Under the pieces are notes generated by a model. The model was not told the DNA's origin. It ran no database searches and worked only from the letters and a program-made list of their open reading frames with translations. The position numbers and the translations under genes were made by a program. 48,011 nt of DNA from SZUA-430 sp034440175 (lineage in GTDB: Bacteria > Pseudomonadota > Alphaproteobacteria > Micropepsales > Micropepsaceae): assembly GCA_034440175.1 (NCBI GenBank), contig JAWXBO010000128.1, positions 1 through 48,011 of the forward strand, in the 5' to 3' direction. Numbering within the stretch: the stretch's first letter is position 1; every line of letters starts with the position of its first letter. This document shows, piece after piece, positions 7,327 to 15,876 of this stretch.

Positions 7327-7917
7327 TCAGAACGGCAATATGTCCCTGTCTTCGGTGTAGCTGAGGTAGCCGATGTTGACGCCGGTGCGGAAGCCTACGC
7401 CGGCGCGGATGGGGGCTAGAGAGATGCGGCCGGAGCGCTGGTAGTTCACGCCGAGGCCGCCGATGAAATAGGCGCTGCCTTCGACGCCGGGGAAACGCTG
7501 ATAGATTTCCCGCTGGCGGCGGATTTGATAGATAAGGGTGAAGCACTTCGAGGCGTTGCCGCCAATATCAAAACCGACTGACGGACCCTGCCAATAGACG
7601 AGCTGGTTGCGGTATTTCTTGCGACGCATATAACCCTTGCCATAGCGCAAACCGATGCCGATGGCGCCCGACAATTCCTCACCGGTGATGTAGGCGTTCG
7701 GGCGGCCGAGGTCGGCGAACACATGTTCGACGATGTTGGCAGCCGTTTTTGCCGCGACGCCGAAGAAGCCCGCAACTTCATTGACGATCTCGCTCTTGGA
7801 ATAGGTGTCGTCGGCGCTGGCGGTTTCGTTGACCAGCGTCATCGCGGCGGCAAGCGAGAGGGCGCCACCGGCCGTTTGGGTGAGTGCCTGGCGGCGGGTC
7901 AGTTTGGTATCGGTCAT
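7327..7917 (-). CDS. eipA: EipA/DUF1134 family cell-envelope protein
   Basis: EipA proteins are periplasmic beta-barrel-like envelope proteins of alphaproteobacteria; in Brucella EipA supports envelope integrity. The ATG at 7917 has a CAGGAG ribosome site. The 196-residue product begins with a twin-arginine-like signal (LTRRQAL then a hydrophobic stretch ending near residue 35). The family landmarks follow: DDTYSKSEIVNEVAGFFG, RPNAYITGEELSGAIGIGLRYG, VYWQGPSVGFDIGG, YQRFPGVEGSAYFIGGLG and PIRAGVGFRTGVNIGYL. Length and motifs match the family. It stands alone. Confidence 0.92.
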   Translation of the reverse strand: MTDTKLTRRQALTQTAGGALSLAAAMTLVNETASADDTYSKSEIVNEVAGFFGVAAKTAANIVEHVFADLGRPNAYITGEELSGAIGIGLRYGKGYMRRKKYRNQLVYWQGPSVGFDIGGNASKCFTLIYQIRRQREIYQRFPGVEGSAYFIGGLGVNYQRSGRISLAPIRAGVGFRTGVNIGYLSYTEDRDILPF

Positions 7918-8089
7918 TGTTTTCTCCTGTTATCAAGTCCCTTGAAGGACGATTTTAATGGGCCATATGAGTTTTGCGAAGCGCTTAGTTGTGCATAACC
8001 GGGCGTTTGAGTGTGAGCTTCGCTATGATTCCGGCTGATTCGTGGCGGATCGGGCGCTGCCTCGAGCACTTATTGGAGAGGGGCCTCGC

Positions 8090-9061
8090 ATGTTCGAGAA
8101 TTTCGGTTCAACTTTTGTCATATTTTTCCTGGGTGCCGCAATCATTTTGGTGTTCCGGGCGATTAAATTCGTTCCACAGGGTTATGAATGGACGGTCGAA
8201 CAGTTCGGGCGCTACACGCGCACATTGAAGCCGGGATTGGGATTCATCAATCCGTTTTTTGACCGGGTTGGCCGCAAGATCTCGATGATGGAAACGGTGC
8301 TCGACATCCCGAGCCAGGAAGTCATCACCAAAGACAATGCGCAAGTGACGGCGGACGCAATTGCGTTTATTCAAGTCGTCGATGCGGCGCGCGCGGCTTA
8401 TGAAGTCCTGGACTTGAACCGGGCAATTGCAAATTTGGCGCTGACGAACGTGCGTACTGTAATCGGCTCGATGGATCTGGACGAGGTGTTGTCAAAGCGC
8501 GATGAGATCAACGTGAAATTGCTGCGCGTGATCGATGCGGCGACGCAGCCCTGGGGCGTGAAGGCGACACGCATCGAGATCAAGGATCTGTCGCCGCCGG
8601 CCGACATTACGGAGTCGATGGCGCGGCAAATGAAGGCCGAGCGCGAACGGCGCGCCGAAGTGCTGACGGCCGACGGTCAGAAGCAGGCCGCAATTTTGCG
8701 AGCCGAGGGTTCCAAGCAGGCGGCGATCCTGGAGGCCGAGGGCCGGCGCGAGGCCGCTTATCGTGACGCCGAAGCGCGGGAGAGGTCGGCGGAGGCCGAA
8801 GCCAAAGCGACGGCGATGGTGTCCGATGCTATCGGCAAGGGCGACGTGCAGGCGATAAACTATTTCCTGGGCCAGAAATATATCGAGGCCTTCAAGGAAC
8901 TGGCGATGGCGCCCAATCAGAAATTTGTCGTGGTGCCGATGGAAACGGCGGGGCTTTTGGGGTCGATTGCAGGGATCGGCGAATTGGCCAAGCTTGTCAG
9001 TGAGAAAAATGCGGCGGTGGTCAGCCAGCGCGGGAGCGGTTCGGTGCCGGTGACGCGGTGA
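8090..9061 (+). CDS. SPFH/stomatin-like membrane protein (QmcA/slipin type)
   Basis: The ATG at 8090 follows GGAGAGGGG and gives 323 residues. A single N-terminal membrane helix (STFVIFFLGAAIILVF) is followed by an SPFH domain (VPQGYEWTVEQFGRYTRTLKPGLGF, DIPSQEVITKDNAQVTADA, NVRTVIGSMDLDEVLSKRDEIN). An Ala/Glu/Arg-rich coiled coil (about 180-255, with repeated KQAAIL-AEG units) and a C-terminal tail complete it. Such proteins form oligomeric rings on the inner membrane and usually pair with an NfeD protein, which follows 21 bases downstream. Confidence 0.92.
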   Translation: MFENFGSTFVIFFLGAAIILVFRAIKFVPQGYEWTVEQFGRYTRTLKPGLGFINPFFDRVGRKISMMETVLDIPSQEVITKDNAQVTADAIAFIQVVDAARAAYEVLDLNRAIANLALTNVRTVIGSMDLDEVLSKRDEINVKLLRVIDAATQPWGVKATRIEIKDLSPPADITESMARQMKAERERRAEVLTADGQKQAAILRAEGSKQAAILEAEGRREAAYRDAEARERSAEAEAKATAMVSDAIGKGDVQAINYFLGQKYIEAFKELAMAPNQKFVVVPMETAGLLGSIAGIGELAKLVSEKNAAVVSQRGSGSVPVTR

Positions 9062-9082
9062 AAATCTAAGGCGGAGTAAGCG

Positions 9083-9541
9083 ATGGAAATTTTGAACGCG
9101 TTGCTGTTCGATTTTGGGCCGTATCATTGGCTGGCGCTGGCGGCGCTGTTGATTGGTATCGAGATGGTGATGCCGACGCAGTATCTGATGTGGCCCGGGA
9201 TTGCCGCAGTTGTGGTCGGTATTTTGACGCTGGCGGTCGATCTTGCGCTGACGCTGGAAGTCGGAATTTTTGCGCTGTTGTCGGCGGTGCTGGTGGCGGT
9301 GTCGCATTATTATTTGCCGAAGCCTGTGCGGGATGCGGGCTCGGGACTAAATCAGCGAACTGATCAAATGGTCGGGCGCATGGCTGTTGTGGCGGTCGAT
9401 TTTCAGAATGGTCAGGGCGCGGTGACGGTTGGCGACACGCGCTGGTCCGCGCAGGCGGTCGACAACGGTGACTATCCTGTAGGAACGCAGGTCGAGATCG
9501 TGGCTGCGGAAAGCACGCTATTGCAGGTGAAGCGGCGTTAG
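9083..9541 (+). CDS. NfeD-like membrane protein
   Basis: The 152-residue protein has two or three membrane helices (about 15-80: WLALAALLIGIEMVMP, GIAAVVVGILTLAVDLALTL, GIFALLSAVLVAV) and a soluble C-terminal OB-fold (about 95-152: QMVGRMAVVAVDF, GAVTVGDTRWSAQA, GTQVEIVAAESTLLQVK), the short NfeD1b pattern. NfeD proteins act with SPFH partners in membrane microdomains, and the partner is immediately upstream. Its stop overlaps the stop of the convergent cysQ gene by four bases. Confidence 0.9.
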   Translation: MEILNALLFDFGPYHWLALAALLIGIEMVMPTQYLMWPGIAAVVVGILTLAVDLALTLEVGIFALLSAVLVAVSHYYLPKPVRDAGSGLNQRTDQMVGRMAVVAVDFQNGQGAVTVGDTRWSAQAVDNGDYPVGTQVEIVAAESTLLQVKRR

Positions 9542-10335
9542 CGCCCCCAGGCGACGAAGTGCGGGTTGGCGAAAGCGTCTGCTGTGTTGCCGTAGGTCAT
9601 GGGTGTTGTGCCGTCGAGATGCGTCACGCGGCCACCGGCGGCGCGCAGGATGGCGTCGCCGGCCGCGGTGTCCCATTCCATTGTTCGTCCGAGGCGCGGG
9701 TAGATGTCGGCTTCACCGGCAGCGATTAAACAGAATTTCAGGGACGAACCGGCAGACACGACTTGTTCGATCTGAAAGCGCGCCAGAAAGTCTTCGGTTG
9801 AGCTGTCACGGTGAGAGCGGCTGGCGATCGCAACGAGGCCTTGGGCCGGGGCAGGGCGTGTTTCGATTTTACCGATGTGACCGATGGCGATTGTCTGTTC
9901 AAACGCCGCGTTGTCACTGCCCCAGAACATGCGGTCAATGGCGGGTGCAAATACGACACCAGCTGTGGGTTGGCCGTTTTCGATCAGGGCAATGTTGACG
10001 GTGAATTCGCCGTTGTGGCTCAGGAACTCTTTTGTTCCATCCAGGGGGTCGACGAGAAAAAACGTCCCGGCGCTGATATTGGGCAGAGCGCCTGCGGCGG
10101 TGCGCTCTTCGGCGATGACGGGTATCGAGGGTTCCAGTTCGCCCAGGTGGCGAAGAATCAATTCCTCTGCTGCTTCGTCGGCGGCTGTGACGGGCGAATT
10201 GTCCGCTTTCTGGCGGGCGGTGGTGTGTGTGGCGTAATGCTGCATGATCACGCTGCCGGCTTCGCGCGCGATATTGACGAGGTGCGTCAGCAAGGCGCGC
10301 CGCGTGGCGATTGTGAATGTTCTTTGTGGATTCAC
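9538..10335 (-). CDS. cysQ: 3'(2'),5'-bisphosphate nucleotidase (CysQ, inositol-monophosphatase fold)
   Basis: CysQ hydrolyses 3'-phosphoadenosine 5'-phosphate, a by-product of sulfate assimilation, to AMP and phosphate. The 265-residue protein carries the metal-binding motifs of the lithium-sensitive phosphatase family: SPVTAADEAAE, an EE pair (IAEERT), DPLDGTKEF and WDTAAGDAILRAAGG. The motif spacing fits CysQ better than inositol monophosphatase, though this is not decisive. It is convergent with the nfeD gene, overlapping it by four bases. A start a few codons downstream cannot be excluded. Confidence 0.88.
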   Translation of the reverse strand: MNPQRTFTIATRRALLTHLVNIAREAGSVIMQHYATHTTARQKADNSPVTAADEAAEELILRHLGELEPSIPVIAEERTAAGALPNISAGTFFLVDPLDGTKEFLSHNGEFTVNIALIENGQPTAGVVFAPAIDRMFWGSDNAAFEQTIAIGHIGKIETRPAPAQGLVAIASRSHRDSSTEDFLARFQIEQVVSAGSSLKFCLIAAGEADIYPRLGRTMEWDTAAGDAILRAAGGRVTHLDGTTPMTYGNTADAFANPHFVAWGR

Positions 10336-10416
10336 CGGTTTAAACGTTTCTTAAGCGGCGTCTGTCTGGTTAGCTTGATGCTAAGTCCTCTCGAACAAAC
10401 CTCGCCCGTGGACCCT

Positions 10417-11094
10417 ATGACCAATCCCGGCGGCCAAGACAAAAGTCAAGACAAGATGCATGAGCTCGATTTAGCGGCGCTTTTGGTTTCGCGCGTTTGC
10501 CATGATCTGATCAGCCCGGTCGCTGCGATTTCCAATGGTTTGGAAATTCTTGCCGACGAGCAAGACCCGGTCATGCGCGCCCACGCCATGCGTCTTATCG
10601 AGCACAGTGTCGGCCAGGCGAAGGCGCGGCTGCTGTTTGCCAGGCTTGCCTTTGGCGCTATGGGATCGGCGGGCGCTGAAGTGGACCTCTACGAGGTGGG
10701 CCAAGTCGCCGGCGAGTTTTTCAAAACCGGCAAAGCGCGACTGGATTGGCAGATGCCTGCGATCGCCGTCGATAAAGAGATTGTGCGGGTGGTTCTAAAT
10801 TTGGCGGCCTTGGGGGCTGATTGCATTCCGCGTGGCGGTTCGCTGGTGGTGAAAGCCGAGCAAGCGCGGGCGATATTTCATGTGGCTATCACCGCCAAGG
10901 GGCTGAAGGCCAATTTGGCACCAGACATCAAGGAAGGTCTGGCGATGCAAATCCCGTCTGAGGATTTGACCGGGCGGACGATTGCACCGTTTATTACGGC
11001 ACTGCTTGCAAAGAAAATTAACGGCGACATCTCGTATTCCATAGTCGATGACACGATTCGCTTCGACGCAAGGTTCGAACGCAAGGCCGTGTAG
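10417..11094 (+). CDS. chpT: Histidine phosphotransferase ChpT
   Basis: ChpT carries phosphate from the hybrid kinase CckA to CtrA and CpdR. The protein begins its conserved part with LDLAALLVSRVCHDLISPVAAISNGLEIL, with phospho-histidine His29 (counting from the ATG at 10417), and continues with a degenerate kinase-like ATP-lid domain as in other ChpTs. The start is uncertain: ATGs at 10378, 10417 and 10456 are in frame and none has a clear ribosome site. It sits 91 bases before cheA and one cluster away from ctrA, so part of the cell-cycle phosphorelay is next to the chemotaxis genes. Confidence 0.88.
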   Translation: MTNPGGQDKSQDKMHELDLAALLVSRVCHDLISPVAAISNGLEILADEQDPVMRAHAMRLIEHSVGQAKARLLFARLAFGAMGSAGAEVDLYEVGQVAGEFFKTGKARLDWQMPAIAVDKEIVRVVLNLAALGADCIPRGGSLVVKAEQARAIFHVAITAKGLKANLAPDIKEGLAMQIPSEDLTGRTIAPFITALLAKKINGDISYSIVDDTIRFDARFERKAV

Positions 11095-11185
11095 TTTCGG
11101 GCATACGCGACACTAATTTGTTGTTAACCCAAATCGCAGAGTTATCGGGAAGAGAGCTCTTCTGCTTGCGGCTCTTGGGTGACGT

Positions 11186-13783
11186 ATGGACGACCTGTTA
11201 CGCGATTTTTTGACTGAATCCGGTGAGAGTTTGACCATCGTCGACGGCGAGATGGTGAAACTTGAGGCCGATCCCAACAACAAGGAAGTTTTGCAAAAAA
11301 TCTTCCGCCTGGTTCATACGATCAAAGGTACTTGCGGTTTTGTTGGGCTGCCGCGGCTTGAGAAAGTGGCGCACGCCTCGGAGAATGTGCTTGGCAAGTT
11401 TCGCGACGGCGTCTTGCTGGTGACGCCGGATGCTGTGACGCTGATTCTGGAATCGATGGACTGCATCAAGACCATCATGAGCGGCATCGAGCAAACCGAA
11501 GCGGAGCCGCAAGGCGACGACAGTGGCCTGATCACGCGGCTGGAAGAGATGGCCGCCAGCGGTGGCGGAGATGCCGGTGGAACGGTTGCCGAGCATCAGG
11601 AATTTCTCCGGGCGCAAGCCGCCGAAGCGGCTGAAAGTGCGGCTGCGTCTCAAGCAGAGTCCGGCGTGAAGGCGGAGCCGGTTGAAGCAGCACCTGCACC
11701 GGTCAAAGAGGTTGCGTCCGACAAAAACCCGGCACCGGCTGGCGCCAAAGCCCCCGAAGCGTCGCTGGCCAATCAGTCCATCCGTGTCAATGTCGATGTG
11801 ATCGAACAACTGATCGTGATGGTCAGCGAGTTGGTTCTGACACGCAACCAGTTGCTTGAAATGGTCAGGCATTCCAACGACAGCGAATTCAAAGTGCCGC
11901 TGCAGTGCTTGTCGAATGTTACGGCCGAACTTCAAGGCAGCGTCATGAAAACGCGCATGCAGCCAATCGGCAATGCCTGGTCGAAGTTGCCGCGTATCGT
12001 GCGAGATCTTGCCAATGAACTTGGCAAAAAGATCGAATTGCAGATGTGTGGTGCCGACACCGAGCTCGACCGTCAGGTGCTGGAGCTTATCAAAGACCCG
12101 CTGACGCATATGATCCGCAATTCGGCCGATCATGGGCTTGAAACACCGGCAGAGCGCAAAGCCACGGGCAAGTCCGATACGGGCGTTATCAATCTGCGTG
12201 CCCTCCATGAAGGCGGGCACATCATCGTCGAAATTGCCGATGACGGCATAGGATTGGCGATCGACAAAATCAGGGCCAAGGCGCTGGCGAACGGCATCGT
12301 CACTGAATCGGAACTCGCGCGCATGAGCGATGCGCAAATCAACCGTTTCATCTTTCACGCCGGCCTGTCGACAGCACAGAAGGTGACGAATGTTTCCGGC
12401 CGCGGTGTCGGCATGGACGTGGTGCGCTCCAACATTGAGCTGATCGGCGGTTCGATCGACTTGAAGTCCAAAGAAGGTCACGGCACAACCTTTACGATCA
12501 AGATACCCCTTACAATGGCGATCGTCTCGGCCCTGATCGTCGGGGTGCACAGTATGCGCTTTGCCATTCCGCAGATTTGCGTCATGGAATTGGTGCGGGC
12601 AGCCGAAGGGACCGACACGAAGATCGAGCGTATCAATACCACAAGCGTTTTGAGATTGCGGGACAGGTTATTGCCTTTGGTCAGGCTGTCGGAAGTCTTG
12701 AGTTTGCCACCAATCGAACGCACTGAGGCGCCCGAGGCCTATATCGTCGTGGCGCAAGCGGGCGGGCAGACCTTTGGGATAGTCGTCGATACGGTGTTCG
12801 ACACCGGCGAAATCGTTGTGAAGCCGGTGTGTTCGATCCTCAAGGAAATCCCGCTGTTCTCAGGCAACACGATCCTGGGTGACGGCAGTGTTATCATGAT
12901 CCTTGATCCGAACGGCGTTGCCAGCGCGGTGTCGGGCGAAGTGGCAACGCGGGCGGCGGCGGCAAATGCCGCGGGTCTGGTTGTGGCCGACCGCGAGCAG
13001 AAGCAGGCGATGCTGTTGTTTCGCGCCGGTTCGCCGGAGCCCAAGGCGGTCCTGCTTGGGGCAGTCACGCGGCTCGAAGTATCCGATGCGACAAAATTCG
13101 AGCGTTCGGACGGGCGGTGTGTGTTGCAGTATCGCGGGGCTTTGATGCCGATCATCACATCGCTTTCAGGGGCGTTGCGCGAGGAAGGCGGTCAGCCGGT
13201 TCTGGTCTTCAGCGAAGGCGAGCAAACGGTTGGCGTTGCTGTGGACGAGATTCTCGACATTGTCGATGCGAACTTGAGATTCGAACTCACGGCCTCCGGG
13301 TCAGGCGTGATTGGAACCGCCGTCGTTCGCGACAAGGCGACCGAAGTTATCGATATCTCGCATCATGTGGGTGATGTGTTCCAGACCTGGTTCACTAAAC
13401 GCGTAGCGCAGGCTCAGCGGCGGCACATTCTGCTCGTCGATGACAGTCCGTTTTTCCGGACTATGGTTGCGCCGCTGCTGATGTCAGCCGGCTATGACGT
13501 CACCGAGGCGGCGACGGCGGAACTGGCGTTGAAGTTCAGGGAAGAGGGAAAGTCCTTCAACCTTATCCTCAGCGACATTGATATGCCGGGTATGGGCGGG
13601 CGAAAATTTGCGTCGGCGATTATACAGGACTCACAGTGGGGTTCGACACCCGTCATCGGTATGGCTGCCGACACGGATAGCGACGAACTGGGAACCTTCG
13701 ACGTGCTGGCACGAAAGTTCGACAGGGAGGGATTGCTTGAGGCCGTTCGCGGGATCATCAGTTCGCAGGAGCGCGCAGCATGA
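11186..13783 (+). CDS. cheA: Chemotaxis histidine kinase CheA with extra CheW-like and receiver domains
   Basis: CheA autophosphorylates in response to receptor arrays and passes phosphate to CheY and CheB. The 865-residue protein has an HPt domain with His44 (LVHTIKGTCGF), an Ala/Glu-rich linker (about 130-200) in place of a clear P2 domain, dimerisation helices, an ATP-binding domain (N box LTHMIRNSADHG near 305, EIADDGIG near 350, GRGVGMDVV near 410), and a CheW-like domain (about 435-570). A second CheW-like segment (about 600-740) and a C-terminal receiver (LLVDDSPFF near 748, phospho-Asp in LILSDIDMPGMGG) follow. The last two domains exceed the E. coli layout. cheW overlaps the stop by four bases. 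Confidence 0.95.
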   Translation: MDDLLRDFLTESGESLTIVDGEMVKLEADPNNKEVLQKIFRLVHTIKGTCGFVGLPRLEKVAHASENVLGKFRDGVLLVTPDAVTLILESMDCIKTIMSGIEQTEAEPQGDDSGLITRLEEMAASGGGDAGGTVAEHQEFLRAQAAEAAESAAASQAESGVKAEPVEAAPAPVKEVASDKNPAPAGAKAPEASLANQSIRVNVDVIEQLIVMVSELVLTRNQLLEMVRHSNDSEFKVPLQCLSNVTAELQGSVMKTRMQPIGNAWSKLPRIVRDLANELGKKIELQMCGADTELDRQVLELIKDPLTHMIRNSADHGLETPAERKATGKSDTGVINLRALHEGGHIIVEIADDGIGLAIDKIRAKALANGIVTESELARMSDAQINRFIFHAGLSTAQKVTNVSGRGVGMDVVRSNIELIGGSIDLKSKEGHGTTFTIKIPLTMAIVSALIVGVHSMRFAIPQICVMELVRAAEGTDTKIERINTTSVLRLRDRLLPLVRLSEVLSLPPIERTEAPEAYIVVAQAGGQTFGIVVDTVFDTGEIVVKPVCSILKEIPLFSGNTILGDGSVIMILDPNGVASAVSGEVATRAAAANAAGLVVADREQKQAMLLFRAGSPEPKAVLLGAVTRLEVSDATKFERSDGRCVLQYRGALMPIITSLSGALREEGGQPVLVFSEGEQTVGVAVDEILDIVDANLRFELTASGSGVIGTAVVRDKATEVIDISHHVGDVFQTWFTKRVAQAQRRHILLVDDSPFFRTMVAPLLMSAGYDVTEAATAELALKFREEGKSFNLILSDIDMPGMGGRKFASAIIQDSQWGSTPVIGMAADTDSDELGTFDVLARKFDREGLLEAVRGIISSQERAA

Positions 13784-14235
13784 GCAGAACCAGTAACAAC
13801 AGCAATGAATTTGTAACTGTTGCGATCGGACCGCAGCTTTTCGGCATTCCGATCGGTCTGGTGAACGATATTTTCAGGCCGGAACGTTTGACCAGCGTTC
13901 CGTTGTCTCACCCCGATATTGCCGGTGTGCTCAATCTGCGGGGCCGGATCGTGACGATGATCGACTGCAGGCGCCGGCTTGGGATCGTTAGGGGACCGGA
14001 GGAACGCGACTTCATGGCGGTGGGTGTCGAGAAGGATGGCGACCATTATGGCTTGCTGTTCGACCGCGCGGGAGAGGTGTTGCGGTTTCAGCCCGAGGCA
14101 CATGAGCCTACCCCCGTCAATCTCGACCCGCATTGGCGCACGGTTTCAAAAGGGGTGTTCAGGCTTGAGACCGGGTTACTGGTGCTTTTGGATGTCGGCG
14201 TGCTTCTGGATTTTTCGCGCAAAGCAGCCGCTTAG
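13780..14235 (+). CDS. cheW: Chemotaxis coupling protein CheW
   Basis: CheW links CheA to chemoreceptors at the membrane-associated array. The 151-residue protein is one CheW-fold domain: FVTVAIGPQLFGIPIGLVNDIF, then HPDIAGVLNLRGRIVTMIDCRRRLG, the typical arginine-glycine turn, and LLVLLDVGVLLDF at the end. ATGA overlap with cheA shows translational coupling. No receptor gene is in the window, so its partners lie elsewhere. Confidence 0.93.
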   Translation: MSRTSNNSNEFVTVAIGPQLFGIPIGLVNDIFRPERLTSVPLSHPDIAGVLNLRGRIVTMIDCRRRLGIVRGPEERDFMAVGVEKDGDHYGLLFDRAGEVLRFQPEAHEPTPVNLDPHWRTVSKGVFRLETGLLVLLDVGVLLDFSRKAAA

Positions 14236-14320
14236 GATTAAGGGTTTTGTTTATAAGAAATAATTCCTGTTCATAGTTTGAGCGGAAGGCGCCGCTCATT
14301 GCAGCCAAAGTCAGAATTGT

Positions 14321-14335
14321 TTAAGGCGTCTTTAC
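14321..14335 (+). promoter_or_regulatory. CtrA-like site upstream of cheY
   Basis: TTAA-GGCGTCT-TTAC matches the CtrA consensus TTAA-N7-TTAA at seven of eight positions and lies 49 bases before the cheY start. The 148-base gap between cheW and cheY otherwise holds only a 6-bp hairpin (14280-14297). The site is a prediction from pattern. Confidence 0.4.
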
Positions 14336-14383
14336 GCTTTACCGGGTAGTTTCGTTACCTGGTTGAGGGGAAAGTCTTGTCCG

Positions 14384-14749
14384 ATGAAGCAGTTTCTTGT
14401 TGTCGATGACAGCCGTGTGGTGCGCAAGGTGGCGCGCCGGATTCTCGAAGTGTTGCAATTCGAGATTAGCGAAGCCGAGGATGGCGTGATTGCCCTCGAC
14501 TCATGCCGGGCCCAGATGCCCGACGCCATTTTACTCGATTGGAACATGCCGAACATGAACGGCATCGAATTTCTTCGTGCGTTGCGCAAAGAGCAGGGCG
14601 GCGACAGGCCGGTCGTGCTGTTTTGCACGACCGAGAGCGAATTCTCTTTTATCACGCAAGCGATGGAAGCTGGCGCCAACGAGTACATCATGAAGCCATT
14701 TGATCGCGAGATCATCGAGTCGAAATTGGCCGAAGTTGGTTTGAGCTAA
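14384..14749 (+). CDS. cheY: Chemotaxis response regulator CheY
   Basis: This 121-residue single receiver domain carries phosphate from CheA to the flagellar motor switch. It has the acidic pair VVDDS (Asp8, Asp9), phospho-acceptor Asp52 (LLDWNMPNMNG), a Thr in FCTTESE and Lys in MKPFD. The ATG at 14384 follows GAGGGGAAAG; a longer frame starting at 14363 lacks a ribosome site. Between cheW and cheB in the che cluster, it is most likely the motor-controlling CheY rather than a cell-cycle regulator such as DivK. Confidence 0.92.
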   Translation: MKQFLVVDDSRVVRKVARRILEVLQFEISEAEDGVIALDSCRAQMPDAILLDWNMPNMNGIEFLRALRKEQGGDRPVVLFCTTESEFSFITQAMEAGANEYIMKPFDREIIESKLAEVGLS

Positions 14750-14824
14750 GGGATATATTTGGTTGTGAGCGGCGTTGTGGCAACGAATGCGAATGCATCT
14801 GAATAGTCGAGGACGCCGATCCGG

Positions 14825-15876
14825 GTGATGGTGGCCGATGATTCAGCGGTTATTCGTGGAATCGTCTCGCGGTGGGTTGATGCCGACAAGGATTTAGTCA
14901 TCGCCGCCTCGGCGGTGAATGGGCAGGATGCGATCGAGCGGGCCAGAACTGCAAAGCCCGATGTTATCGTGCTTGATATTGAAATGCCCATCATGGACGG
15001 CATTACGGCGCTGCCGCTTTTGCTGAAAGCGCGTCCGGGCGCGAAAATCATCATGGCATCAACACTGACGCGCCGGAACGCACAGATTTCGCTGACCGCG
15101 CTCTCGCTTGGGGCGACCGACTATGTGCCAAAGCCCACGTCTTTGGGTGGCGGCGCCGCGGTGGAAGAGTTTCGCCGTGAGTTGATGTCTCGCATCGTGG
15201 CTATCGGACGCAAGCCAGCGGCCTCAGGAAAAGTGTCAAATCAAGGTGTTGGCGCTACCGCCAAAGGTGGTGTGTTTACATTGCGCAAAGCCTCGCCGAT
15301 CAGGCCGCTAATTCTGGTGATCGGGTCATCGACCGGCGGGCCGCAGGCTTTGGCCCAGGTGGTAAGCGCGATCGCGCCGCAACTGAATGTACCGGTGCTG
15401 ATCACACAACATATGCCGGCGACATTTACGGCTATTCTGACCGAGTCCATGGCGAAGAACTCGGGCCTGCGCTGTGTTGAAGGTGCAAATGGCATGAAGC
15501 TTGAGCCTGGATGCATTTATGTGGCGCCGGGTGACTTTCACATGACCATCAAGGGCAAGAGCGGTCCGATCGAGCTGTCTCAGTCGGCGCCGGTGAATTT
15601 TTGCCGCCCGTCGGTTGACCCGATGTTTTGCAGCATGGCGGCGGCTTACGGGACGTCGGTGCTTGCGGTGGTGTTGACCGGCATGGGCGCGGATGGGCGC
15701 GATGGGGCGCGCGCGATTGCCGATGGTAGCGGCACGGTTCTGGTGCAGGACGAGGCGACGAGTGTGGTTGGGGGATGCCCGCGGCTGTGGCGCAGGCGGG
15801 ACTCGCGTCGGCGGTTTTGCCGTTGACCTCAGTGGGGCCCGAAATACGCAAATATTTGGGGCTGAAACCGCAATGA
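14825..15876 (+). pseudogene. cheB: Chemotaxis methylesterase CheB, frameshifted near the 3' end
   Basis: CheB removes methyl groups from chemoreceptors when its receiver is phosphorylated. The frame from GTG 14825 has a receiver (VADDSAVIRG, phospho-Asp51 in VLDIEMPIMDG) and a methylesterase domain with the catalytic Ser (GSSTGGP), His (TQHMP) and Asp (GMGADGRDG). Near 15768 the frame is lost: after DEATSVV the expected WGMPAAVAQAGL continues one frame over, from 15775 to the TGA at 15874-15876, which overlaps the cheR ATG. One missing T before the G-run (15769-15774) explains it. The in-frame product ends at 15826 with an unrelated 18-residue tail. Upstream, a TAG at 14804 separates the start from in-frame codons that read like a natural N-terminus. 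Confidence 0.85.

Noticed and set aside
9811..10416. Upstream extension of the chpT reading frame
   Set aside because: It runs antisense through cysQ and is not protein-like; chpT begins at the later ATGs.
14280..14297. GAGCGG/CCGCTC hairpin between cheW and cheY
   Set aside because: Only 6 bp with no T-run; could be a terminator but not supported.
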